Made by a program: the position numbers and the translations under genes. Below are positions 8,585 to 16,383 of a stretch of 18,345 nt of DNA, piece by piece. Numbering within the stretch: position 1 is the stretch's first letter; each line of letters opens with the position of its first letter. Under the pieces are notes generated by a model, which saw only the letters and a program-made list of their open reading frames with translations, ran no database searches and was not told where the DNA came from. Source of the DNA: Acidobacteriota bacterium (lineage in GTDB: Bacteria; Acidobacteriota; Thermoanaerobaculia; Multivoradales; UBA5704); the NCBI GenBank assembly GCA_003223675.1, contig QHVW01000344.1, positions 1 through 18,345 of the forward strand. Direction: 5' to 3'.

Positions 8585-9901
8585 ATGTCGCATGTCTCGA
8601 ATGAGGAAATCCGTAGGCTGGGCTCCGGGGAGGCCGGGGAGATCGAGGCCGAAGGGCTGGCGCAGCATGCGCTCTCCTGCGAACCCTGCCGGGCTCTGAT
8701 CGCCGGCTTCGTTGAAGACATTGCCCCACGCGCAAAGCGAGAGGGGTCGCTCAAAGCTTTGGTCGAGCTCATCCGGGTGGAGCGGGATAAAGCTCTGGAG
8801 CTCCTGATCACGCGAGCGGAATGGTCCTCTTTCCGAGAGTTGACCCGGAAGGCTCAGAGAGATCGCGTCATCTTGTCGCGGGCCTGCCACTCTTCGACGT
8901 TCTTGGATGTCCTTCTCGCGGAGATGCGCTCAGCGGACTCCTGGAATGAATCCGAGTTTCTCGCCAACCTCGCCCTGTTGGTCGTGCAGGGCATGGACGA
9001 GAAGAGGTGTCCTGCTGCGCTCAAGAACGATCTCCTCGCCGGGATTTGGACCGAGTTAGCCAACGTTCGCCGGATCAGCTCCGAATGGCAACATGCTGCC
9101 GTCGCTCTTCGGAAGTCTGAACAATACCTAGCAGAGGGAACAGGTAACCCGCTGCCTCGGGCAAGAATGCTCTCGGTTACCGCATCGCTTCGAGCCGAAC
9201 AGGGACATCTTTCCGAAGCTTTGGCTCTCCTGAAGCAGTGTCGGCAGATCTATCAGGCCAGCAGGGACTGGTCCCAGGTGGCCCGTACGTTGGTGCAAAT
9301 GGCCTATTTTCTGATGGACACAGAGCCGGATCGTGGGCTTACCTTTCTCAACCAGGCCAGCCCCTTGATACCCGTCGAAGATGCCGCCTTGCGGTGGCTC
9401 GCCGCAACTCTTCGTACGGAAGGTCTGATAGAAATCAAGCAGATCGACCAAGCGCTTATGGCCTTTCAGTGGGCGGAATCGCTGCGGGTTTTCCAAACGC
9501 GACCCGATGCAAGGCTTAGAAGCACGTTTACTCCGGCACGCCTTTTGGAGGCATTGGGCTACACCCAAGAGGCAGAAAGATTATTCGAGGAAGTGATCTC
9601 GGGTGACCTCCACCTTGAGAATTACCACACCGCCTTTCTCGACCTCCTCTACCTCTTCGGCTTTCACATCCGCGCGGGCTCCACGGAGAAGGCAATCGCG
9701 ATCTGCCAGCGGGCGCTCGCACAGCTCGATCTGCTCGAGCTCGGGCACGATCAGCTCCGCGCCGTGTGGACGCAACTGCGCGACGCCACCGGGCGAAAGG
9801 CGCTCACCAGCCAGTCCCTCGACATGGCCCGGAGCTACCTGCGGGTCCATTGGAAGCACCCGGCGGCGAAGACGCCAGTGCTGACGGCGGGGACGAGCTA
9901 A
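8585..9901 (+). CDS. TPR-repeat protein with N-terminal HxxxCxxC zinc motif
   Basis: This is a 438-aa protein. ATG 8585 is chosen (AGGA about 10 bases upstream); an in-frame TTG at 8534 would add 17 unrelated residues. The N-terminus carries His28-x3-Cys32-x2-Cys35, the pattern of anti-sigma-type zinc fingers (zf-HC2 style). There is no transmembrane segment. Residues about 95-415 are helical repeats of TPR type, for example SEALALLKQCRQIY and EKAIAICQRALAQLDLLEL. No sigma factor gene lies in the window. By family knowledge such proteins are regulatory or scaffold proteins, and the partner here is unknown. A possible promoter lies at 8504-8532 (weak TTCAGG, 17 bp, TATTAT). The first 1000 bases are visibly less GC-rich than the last 300. 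The small PNG peptide lies directly upstream. Confidence 0.82.
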   Translation: MSHVSNEEIRRLGSGEAGEIEAEGLAQHALSCEPCRALIAGFVEDIAPRAKREGSLKALVELIRVERDKALELLITRAEWSSFRELTRKAQRDRVILSRACHSSTFLDVLLAEMRSADSWNESEFLANLALLVVQGMDEKRCPAALKNDLLAGIWTELANVRRISSEWQHAAVALRKSEQYLAEGTGNPLPRARMLSVTASLRAEQGHLSEALALLKQCRQIYQASRDWSQVARTLVQMAYFLMDTEPDRGLTFLNQASPLIPVEDAALRWLAATLRTEGLIEIKQIDQALMAFQWAESLRVFQTRPDARLRSTFTPARLLEALGYTQEAERLFEEVISGDLHLENYHTAFLDLLYLFGFHIRAGSTEKAIAICQRALAQLDLLELGHDQLRAVWTQLRDATGRKALTSQSLDMARSYLRVHWKHPAAKTPVLTAGTS

Positions 9902-9906
9902 AAGCG

Positions 9907-9936
9907 TTTAACAAAACCGGCCCAACGGGCCGGTTT
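9907..9936 (-). terminator. Intrinsic terminator of the amidoligase operon
   Basis: AAACCGGCCC (9914-9923) and GGGCCGGTTT (9927-9936) form a perfect 10-bp stem with a 3-base loop. Read on the minus strand, the stem is followed by TTTTGTTAAA, as expected for factor-independent termination of the genes at 9990-13177. On the plus strand there is no T-run beyond the stem, so the TPR gene at 8585-9901 is terminated less clearly. Confidence 0.8.
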
Positions 9937-9989
9937 GGGTTGGGCCATCATCACGAGAACGCCTATGACGCAGGCCCGGCATTTCCGGA

Positions 9990-12132
9990 TCACTCCAGCG
10001 GCGCATGATACGCCAGGCACCCGCCGATCCAGGTCTTTTCCTTGTTGAAGTCGACCCCCATCATCGTCCCCTTGCTCATGCGCACGAGGTTGTTGATCAG
10101 CCGGGGGCGGTCCTTCCAGATGAACATCATGCGGACCTCGGCCTTGGCGGGCTCGTCCAGGGTCTCGACGAACGGGGCGTAGTCGACCCGGCGCTGGAGG
10201 ATGAAATTCTCGGGATTCGGCAATGAGCGCAGGCGCTCCGGGCTGGGGCCGAGCTCCACCCCCAGGCCGGCGAAGGAGAAGAGCGGCTTCAGAACGTAAT
10301 TCTCCAGGTCCGTGGGAAACTCTTTCAGATCGCTTACGAGCCAGGCCGGCGGACAGTAGCGGCTGTGGATGAACGGCAGCGAGAACTTGCTGATCTTGAG
10401 ATACCAGTTGGGATGCCCCACCCAGGTTACGTCCACGAGGTCCCGGTGGAAGATGCGCGAGAGGTCGGGGATAGAACAGGCGCCCGTTCCGTTCGATCAC
10501 CTCCCGCGCGTCGACGATCGGAATCCCCAGGAGCCGGCGGGTGACGTGGAAATCAATCCGCGTCTTCTGGTGCTCGGGATCGATCTCCAGCAGGACCACG
10601 GTCTCGGGATCGGCGTCCGCGACGATCGCCTCCCGCAGCACGTCCGGATAGGTCTCGGAGGTGAGCCCTCCGAAGTAGGGGAGCCAACCGTCCGGGATCG
10701 CCGGGAAATGGGAGCGGTATTCCCTTTCGACCTGCCATTGGAAACCATACAGCGAGGGGAATCCCTGGAGCTCGATGAGCTGGGGCTCAAGCTCGCCGTC
10801 CTCCCCGCGCACGATGGCGAAGTCGACCTGGAGGAAGACGGTGTGCCCCTCGTCGCCCGGCACGTTGAGATGGGGCGGCACGGCGCGGCCCGCCTGCCGC
10901 AGGTACTCCTCGGAGGTGACGGCGGCCAGCACCTCGTGGGCGGCTGCGATCAGCTCACGGGTCAACCTCTCGGAGAGGAAGATCGGCGTCTCGGAGACCC
11001 GGAAGTCCACGGGACAGCCGGCGTCCCGCTCTAGGTCGCGGATCATCTCCTGCACGATGAAATCGACCACGCTGCGGACGTCGTTGGTGGCCTGGAAGAC
11101 GGCGATCTGGCGGTCCGCCCCGGTGCCCGCGCGCAGGATCTGGTGGATGTATTCGATCTCCTCGCGGCTGCCGAGCTCGTCCACCACGTCATCGATGAAG
11201 GCGAGGAGCTCGTGGATCAGCGCCACGCAGTCCACCTCCTCCTGCTTGCCGAAATCGATCAGCTTTCCCGAGATGCCGTGCCGGGCCGCGCGCCATTTGT
11301 TCTCGTTGAGCAGCAGGCGGCGGTAGAGGCGGAAACCGAGGTTCTGCCGGATCAGCTTGTAGAGCTTGACGGTGACCGCCTGGATCAGCGCCGCCAGCGC
11401 GATGGTCTCGTCCACCCGCATGGGCACGTCGCAGATCCGGTATTCGAGCGTGTTGAAGAAGGGGTGCATCCGGATGTCCCACCAGATCTTCTTGGCATTG
11501 TCGATGCACCGCGTCTTGATCAGCAGCTTGATGTAGTTTTCGTATTCCGAAAGGCTGGTGAAGTGGTCCGGGATGCCGGTGCGCGGGAAGCGGTCGAAGA
11601 CCTTGCTGCGGAACGACTTCAGCCCCGTGTTCTGCCCCTGCCAGAAGGGTGAGTTGGTCGACAAGGCGAAGATGTGCGGCAGGAAGTAGCGGGCGGCGTT
11701 CATGATGTGGATCGCCAGCTCGCGGTCCTCGATGCCGACGTGGACGTGGAGGCCGAAGATCAGGTTCGCCCGCGCGATCTGCTGGAGGTCCTCGACGATC
11801 TCCGCGTAGCGCTGGTTGTCCGTGATGAGCTGGTCCCGCCAGTGGGCGAACGGGTGGGTGCCCGCCGCGGCGATGGTGAGGCCGTTGCGCGCCGCCAGCT
11901 TCGATAGGTCGCGGCGCAGGGCCACCATCTCGCGGCGGGCCGCCTGGATGTCCGGGCAGATGTTCGTCCCCACCTCGATGACCGACTGATGGAGCTCGGG
12001 CTTGAGCTGGTCCGCCAGCGTGTGGTCGTCGTCGAGGAGATATTGGACGTGCGAGCGAAGGTCGCGCGTCTCCGGATCGATGAGCTGGAACTCTTCCTCG
12101 ATCCCCAGCGTGAACGGCTTCGCGTCGCTCAT
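9990..12132 (-). pseudogene. COG2170 carboxylate-amine ligase fused to an ATP-grasp-type region, frameshifted
   Basis: Residues 1-372 are a glutamate-cysteine-ligase-like (GCS2, YbdK type) amidoligase. Visible features are LGIEEEF (9-15), ELHQSVIEVGT (46-56), HVHVG (129-133) and IWWDIRMHPFFNTLEYR (216-232). It continues in frame into a second region starting DFRVSETPIF (376-385), with IELQGFPSLYGFQ (453-465), which I link to uncharacterised ATP-grasp proteins of amidoligase clusters. After RLFYP (residue 555) the frame turns to nonsense. The rest continues in another frame to 9990: DVTWVGHPNWYLKISKF, then EVRMMF and LVRMSKGTMMGVDF, the metal- and ATP-site type motifs. The break is at CCCC 10467-10470, where one base fewer rejoins the frames. 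AGGAG lies about 10 bases before the ATG, inside the last codons of the upstream gene, suggesting coupled translation. Expected role: ATP-dependent amide bond formation between unknown acids and amines. Confidence 0.85.
10467..10470 (-). other. Frameshift site in the ligase fusion
   Basis: At this run of four C on the transcribed-sense strand the two sensible reading frames meet. Reading three C gives RLFYP followed directly by DLSRIFHRDLVDV. The joined protein also looks short here compared with relatives I recall, which have an extra stretch containing an IYNRV-like motif, so a larger deletion is possible. Confidence 0.8.
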
Positions 12133-12139
12133 GGTAGGC

Positions 12140-13177
12140 CTACTCCTTGGGTGAGAGAGCCTCGGCCACCGCGCCCACGGTGCCCATCGCGGTCGCCACG
12201 ACGTTGCCCAGCACGGTTCCCACGGCGGGGACCGGCGGCGCCACCGCCTTCTGGACGTACCGCCCCCAGCGCAGGTTGTCGCCGCCCTCGACGTGCGCCT
12301 GGGCCTTGCGGATCACCATGTCGGCCGCCTTCTCCACGATCCACGCGAAGTTGTCGTCGCCCACCGACTTGCGGTCGGCGTCCGGCGCCGGGTTGTAGAA
12401 GTCGATGGCGTACGGGATGCCGTCGCGCACCGCCATCTCGACGGTGTTGAAGTCGTAGCCGAGCCAGACGTTCAGGGCCATCACGTCGTCGTGCACCTTC
12501 TGGAGCAGAGCGGGATCGAGCGGCGGGCCGTTGAGCACGTAGCGTTCGAAGTGCGAGCGCCGGGGGTCGTACTGCATGATGTGGATGTCCCGGCAGTCGA
12601 GCGCGTAGCAGCGGAAGTATTCCTGGAAGAGGATCTCCTCCTGGAGCATCATCACGAGCTGGCCGGTCTCGTCATAGGCGCGGAAGAAATCGTCCGGGCC
12701 GGTCACCCGGTAGACGTTCTTCCAGCCGCCGCCGGCGAACGGCTTGAAGTAGGCCGGGAAGCCGACGTAGTCGAAGATCGCCTCCCAGGCGAGGGGATAG
12801 GCCAGGTTGCGGAACGACTTCGCGCTGGTGTCCGGCGGATGCTCCTTGGAGGGGAGCAGCACGGTCTTGGGGACGGCGACGCCGATCTTGGTGGACAGGC
12901 AGTTGTTGAAGAACTTCTCGTCGGCGCTCCACCAGAAGGGGTTGTTCACCACCGCGGTGCCGTTGAGGGCCGCGTTCTTCAGATAGGCGCGGTAGAAGGG
13001 GACGTCCTGGGAGATGCGGTCGACGATGACCGCGTACCCCGAGGGCTCGCCCTGGATCAGCTTCTCGATGCGGACCGCCTCGGCGGTGATGCCGTCCACG
13101 TTCCGCGCATTCACGCGCTCGATCAACGCCCAGGGGAACGTATCCTCCTGGCCGAACAGGATTCCGACTTTTTTCAT
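12140..13177 (-). CDS. ATP-grasp ligase, RimK-like, first gene of the amidoligase operon
   Basis: This 345-aa protein starts at ATG 13177 with GGAGGG 6 bases upstream; the 27 upstream in-frame codons are rejected. The N-terminal part MKKVGILFGQEDTFP is a pre-ATP-grasp fold. The ATP site shows FPAYFKPFAGGGWKNVYRV with Lys145 and a glycine-rich loop, then the adenine-side strand QEEILFQEYFRCY. The metal-binding residues are in NTVEMAV (Glu247) and AIDFYNP (Asp259, Asn262). Such enzymes activate a carboxylate as acyl phosphate and join it to an amine. The gene is followed 7 bp later by the ligase fusion, whose ribosome site overlaps its stop region. The pair therefore likely acts on one pathway making a small peptide-like amide or a protein modification, as proposed for amidoligase clusters. 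The last 35 residues are Ala/Val-rich. Substrate unknown. Confidence 0.92.
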   Translation of the reverse strand: MKKVGILFGQEDTFPWALIERVNARNVDGITAEAVRIEKLIQGEPSGYAVIVDRISQDVPFYRAYLKNAALNGTAVVNNPFWWSADEKFFNNCLSTKIGVAVPKTVLLPSKEHPPDTSAKSFRNLAYPLAWEAIFDYVGFPAYFKPFAGGGWKNVYRVTGPDDFFRAYDETGQLVMMLQEEILFQEYFRCYALDCRDIHIMQYDPRRSHFERYVLNGPPLDPALLQKVHDDVMALNVWLGYDFNTVEMAVRDGIPYAIDFYNPAPDADRKSVGDDNFAWIVEKAADMVIRKAQAHVEGGDNLRWGRYVQKAVAPPVPAVGTVLGNVVATAMGTVGAVAEALSPKE

Positions 13178-13236
13178 GTGTTTCCCTCCGGATTCGGGTC
13201 CCTGACTGCGGACTTGGGCGGAAGATACCACAGGGA

Positions 13237-13253
13237 GCGGCGGAGGTCGCCGC
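13237..13253. promoter_or_regulatory. Inverted repeat between ATP-grasp and hicB starts
   Basis: GCGGCG and CGCCGC flank GAGGT in the 106-bp divergent region, 30 bp before hicB. It could be a HicB operator, since these antitoxins bind palindromes at their own promoter, or a chance GC-rich hairpin. Confidence 0.3.
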
Positions 13254-13283
13254 CACATGGTAGGATCAACGAGGAGGAAGACG

Positions 13284-13493
13284 ATGCGGACTTATACGGC
13301 GGTGATCGAGCGGTGCCCGGATACGGGCCTCTATGTCGGGTATGTCCCCGGATTCCCCGGCGCGCACTCTCAGGCGGAGAGCCTCGACGAGTTGAACGTG
13401 AATCTCCATGAGGTCGTCGAGATGCTGCTGGAGGACGGTGAGCCTCCTCTCGAAACGGAATTTATCGGCATCCAGACCGTCTTGGTCGCCTGA
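13284..13493 (+). CDS. hicB: HicB-family antitoxin
   Basis: This 69-aa protein has the partial RNase-H-like HicB fold: YTAVIERCPDTGLYVGYVPGFPGAHSQAESLDEL is spread over residues 4-38, followed by the helix NLHEVVEMLLEDG. The ATG at 13284 has GAGGAGG 6 bases upstream. It neutralises HicA and usually represses its own operon. This short form lacks a C-terminal DNA-binding domain, so autoregulation may need another factor. The hicA gene begins 2 bp after its stop. The order antitoxin then toxin is the reverse of the Escherichia coli operon but is common for this short type. It appears intact although its toxin partner is frameshifted. Confidence 0.9.
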   Translation: MRTYTAVIERCPDTGLYVGYVPGFPGAHSQAESLDELNVNLHEVVEMLLEDGEPPLETEFIGIQTVLVA

Positions 13494-13495
13494 CC

Positions 13496-13718
13496 GTGGG
13501 CCGGCATCCTGTCCTCAAGCCCAGAGGTCGTCGAGATCCTCGTCTCTCTGGGATTCCACGAGGTTCGCCAGCGTGGCTCCCACAAGCAGTTTCGCCATCC
13601 AGACGGCCGGACCACGACTGTCCCCTTCCACGCCGGCCGCGACATCTCCCCTATCCTCCTCCGGCAGATCGCGAAGGATATCGGCCTCACTGTCGAGCAG
13701 CTCCTGACCGCCCGCTAA
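13496..13718 (+). pseudogene. hicA: HicA mRNA interferase toxin, broken by a 2-base deletion
   Basis: Translation from GTG 13496 gives MGRHPVLKPR, the normal start of a HicA. The rest of the toxin is in another frame from GAG 13524: EVVEILVSLGF, the catalytic RGSHKQF (His about residue 30 in the joined protein), RHPDGRTTTVPFH, and DISPILLRQIAKDIGL to the TAA at 13716. The break is at AGAG 13523-13526. Adding one AG would join the two parts into a 74-residue protein of normal length and sequence. The second part has no usual start codon of its own (only CTG 13509). HicA binds and cleaves mRNA; here it should be inactive unless the deletion is a sequence error. Confidence 0.87.
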
Positions 13719-13787
13719 ATAAGCTTGAGGACAGAACTTTTGACTGTTGACTTTTGGGAATTCCTACCCCAACATATTGTTGTGTCT

Positions 13788-14062
13788 AGGGTCCACGCCT
13801 CCTCCCTGGAGTGACGTGGCGGTTCCAAGCGGCTTGGGCGGCCCACGGGACCGGGCGGGTTGGGGCCCGCCGATGAGGGATACGCCCAGGAAGGAGGTGG
13901 TCCAGTGATAGAAGGTAAACACGGTTCCATGGAGGTGGCGTCCTCGTAAGGGGATCCTCCACGTGTCCGTGGCACAGGGGGGTGACCCGGAAGGGGAACC
14001 CAACGCCACCGAAAGGACCCTTGAGACCCCGGCTGCCGAAAGGTGCCGGGGTCTTTTGTTTT
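13788..14062 (+). ncRNA. Candidate structured non-coding RNA with its own terminator
   Basis: No coding signal fits this stretch, but nested pairing is dense. A closing stem AGGGTCC (13788-13794) matches GGACCCT (14015-14021). CCTCCT (13798-13803) matches AGGAGG (13892-13897) and encloses hairpins CCAAG-CGG-CTTGG (13825-13837) and GGCGGG/CCCGCC (13854-13871). GGTGGCGT (13934-13941) matches ACGCCACC (14003-14010) and encloses three hairpins. The first is CCTC/GGGG with a GTAA loop (13942-13953). The second is CCACG/CGTGG with loop TGTC (13959-13972). The third is a stem GGGT/ACCC (13980-14001) with a GA/GA internal loop and an inner CCC/GGG closed by GGAA. A strong terminator follows at once. 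A weak promoter may lie at 13747 (TTGACT) with an AT-rich -10 near 13773. I cannot match it to a known RNA family. Confidence 0.62.
14024..14062 (+). terminator. Strong intrinsic terminator of the RNA candidate
   Basis: AGACCCCGGC (14024-14033) pairs perfectly with GCCGGGGTCT (14045-14054) around an 11-base loop, and a TTTTGTTTT tract runs over 14054-14062. It separates the RNA region from the TetR gene downstream. Confidence 0.92.
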
Positions 14063-14066
14063 CAGG

Positions 14067-14267
14067 CCCCTCACTCCCCAACCCCTCTCTCCCATCCCTC
14101 CGCCCACCCCTGCCGGGGAGAGAGGGGCTTCAAGACAGAGCTGCGATCGGTTTTCGTAGGGGCGGGGACGAGCCCCGCACCTACGATGACATCCCGCGGA
14201 AGGTCTCCCTCTTCTCCCCGGAAGGGTGGGTGGAGGGCCGGGAGAAGAGGGTCGGGGTGATGAGGGT
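14067..14267. repeat. Composite inverted repeat, MITE- or REP-like
   Basis: The left arm 14067-14127 (starting CCCCTCACTCCCCAACCCC) and the reverse complement of the right arm 14204-14267 (starting ACCCTCATCACCCCGACCC) align along their length with roughly three quarters identical bases by eye. Each arm is itself partly self-complementary (CCCCTCTCTCCC with GGGGAGAGAGGGG). A palindrome lies at the centre. No transposase is present. A shorter relative of the arm lies at 16218-16256. Confidence 0.75.
14155..14185. repeat. Palindromic hairpin, second copy of the GTAGGGGCGG family
   Basis: Arms 14155-14167 and 14173-14185 pair at 12 of 13 positions around ACGAG. The core CGTAGGGGCGG is shared with the palindrome at 7652-7689. 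It lies in the middle of the larger composite repeat. Confidence 0.8.
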
Positions 14268-14283
14268 CTTGGGCGGGCGGTCC

Positions 14284-14313
14284 TTGACGGAATAGAACGA
14301 TCGTTCGTATAGT
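14284..14313 (+). promoter_or_regulatory. Promoter of the TetR gene
   Basis: TTGACG (14284-14289), an 18-bp spacer and TATAGT (14308-14313) make a good housekeeping-type promoter. The expected start point lies near 14320, only a few bases before the ATG at 14324, so the transcript would be almost leaderless. The operator palindrome occupies the spacer. Confidence 0.65.
14295..14306. promoter_or_regulatory. TetR-type operator 1
   Basis: GAACGATCGTTC is a perfect 12-bp palindrome lying exactly between the -35 and -10 of the TetR gene. A near copy precedes the thiolase gene. Both continue into CGTATA, which supports a shared binding site and autorepression. Confidence 0.72.
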
Positions 14314-14323
14314 TCTCTTCCTC

Positions 14324-14929
14324 ATGAGGAAGGGAGCCGAGACCCGCGAGCGCATCCTCGACCAGGCCGTCCGGCTGGCCAGCCGGGATGGCCTGGAGGG
14401 GCTGACGATCGGTACCCTCTCGACCGAGCTGGGGCTCTCGAAGAGCGGCCTGTTCGCCCACTTCGGGTCCAAGGACGAGCTCCAGCTCCAGGTGCTCCAG
14501 GCAACCGTCCAGCGGTTCGAGGAGACGGTGATCCACCCGGCGCTCTCCGCCCCCCGGGGGGAGCCGCGCATCCGGGCCGTGTTCGAAAACTGGCTCGCCT
14601 GGGAGAACAATCCGTCGATGCCCGGCGGCTGCCTGCTGATCGCCGCGGCCGTGGAATTCGACGACCGCCCCGGACCGCAGCGCGACTTCCTCCAGGAGGC
14701 CCACCGGCGGCGCTTCGCGTTCGTCGCCAAGGCGGCCCGCATGGCGGTCGAGACCGGCCACTTCCGGCCGGACCTCGATGTGGAGCAATTCTCCTTCGAC
14801 GTCACCGCCATCGCTCTCGGCTATCACCATCTGCATCGCATGCTGCGCGACCCCAAAGCGGACGCGCGCGCCCGGGCCACCTTCGAGCGGCTCATGGCCG
14901 ACGCCAAGGCTTGCGCTTTTACCCGATAA
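14324..14929 (+). CDS. TetR/AcrR-family transcriptional regulator
   Basis: This is a 201-aa protein. Residues about 6-52 form the TetR helix-turn-helix: TRERILDQAVRLA, then LTIGTLSTELGLSKSGLFAHF with the usual FGSKDEL end. The C-terminal helical domain (NWLAWENNPSMPGGCLLIAAA and onward) is the ligand and dimer part, resembling regulators with a YfiR-type C-domain. ATG 14324 has no purine-rich site before it, which agrees with the nearly leaderless transcript predicted from the promoter. An operator lies within its own promoter and another lies between this gene and the thiolase gene 51 bp downstream. It most likely represses itself and the thiolase and is released by an acyl-CoA or similar ligand. 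The ligand is inferred from the neighbour only. Confidence 0.93.
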   Translation: MRKGAETRERILDQAVRLASRDGLEGLTIGTLSTELGLSKSGLFAHFGSKDELQLQVLQATVQRFEETVIHPALSAPRGEPRIRAVFENWLAWENNPSMPGGCLLIAAAVEFDDRPGPQRDFLQEAHRRRFAFVAKAARMAVETGHFRPDLDVEQFSFDVTAIALGYHHLHRMLRDPKADARARATFERLMADAKACAFTR

Positions 14930-14948
14930 ATTTTTGGCTCATAGAATC

Positions 14949-14961
14949 GAACGACCGTTTC
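14949..14961. promoter_or_regulatory. TetR-type operator 2, before the thiolase gene
   Basis: GAACGACCGTTTC followed by GTATAC closely matches operator 1 (GAACGATCGTTC then GTATAG) with one inserted T and one changed base. A TAGAAT at 14942-14947 just upstream could be a -10 whose transcription the repressor would block, but no good -35 goes with it. Confidence 0.62.
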
Positions 14962-14980
14962 GTATACAAGGAGATCCGTC

Positions 14981-16216
<1,236 letters not shown>

Positions 16217-16217
16217 A

Positions 16218-16256
16218 CCCTCACCCCTACCCCCCTCCCTCACCGGGAGAGGGGGG
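16218..16256. repeat. CCCTCACCCC-type hairpin repeat
   Basis: It begins CCCTCACCCCTACCCCCC and contains CCCCCCTC (16230-16237) pairing with GAGGGGGG (16249-16256). It resembles the arms of the composite repeat at 14067-14267. It lies directly after the thiolase stop and before a gene remnant, and may serve as a weak transcript end. Confidence 0.65.
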
Positions 16257-16284
16257 AAAGAGGCAAAGAGGTGGGGTGGGCGCG

Positions 16285-16383
16285 CCGGCGATCGGCCACT
16301 TCGGCTTCTTCCGCGAGCGCTTCCGCGACACGCTCTGGCGGGAGTCGGCCGGCTGGCTCACGGGGCAGTCCGCAGCCGCTTGA
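16285..16383 (+). pseudogene. C-terminal remnant of an alpha/beta hydrolase
   Basis: The frame encodes PAIGHFGFFRERFRDTLW, then RESAGWLTG to a TGA at 16381. I recognise GHFGFFR plus LWRE..WL as the C-terminal end of COG4757-type predicted alpha/beta hydrolases, where the His is catalytic. No nucleophile or core domain lies upstream: the frame runs back into the repeat and the thiolase gene. About 30 codons remain, so this is a gene stump left by a deletion. Its last 26 bases overlap the end of the DinB-like gene on the other strand. Confidence 0.6.

Noticed and set aside
12293..13411. 372-codon open frame on the plus strand
   Set aside because: Antisense to the ATP-grasp gene, which has clear active-site motifs, and overlaps hicB out of frame.
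13906..13950. Short leader peptide from a GTG after AGGAGGTGG
   Set aside because: The 14-codon frame has a good ribosome-like site, but that sequence pairs within the RNA fold and the peptide has no regulatory pattern. It is kept only as an alternative reading.
13980..14001. Possible SRP RNA core because of a GGAA loop closed by CCC/GGG
   Set aside because: The asymmetric and symmetric loop sequences of the SRP core are absent and the surrounding multi-branch fold does not fit.
13788..14021. Group II intron, tmRNA, RNase P or 6S RNA
   Set aside because: I looked for the domain V hairpin, a tRNA-like end, RNase P conserved blocks and a long single hairpin with a central bubble. None is seen.
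13715..14836. 373-codon open frame on the minus strand across the spacer and tetR
   Set aside because: Part is antisense to tetR and part crosses the RNA fold, the terminator and repeats. No family features are seen.
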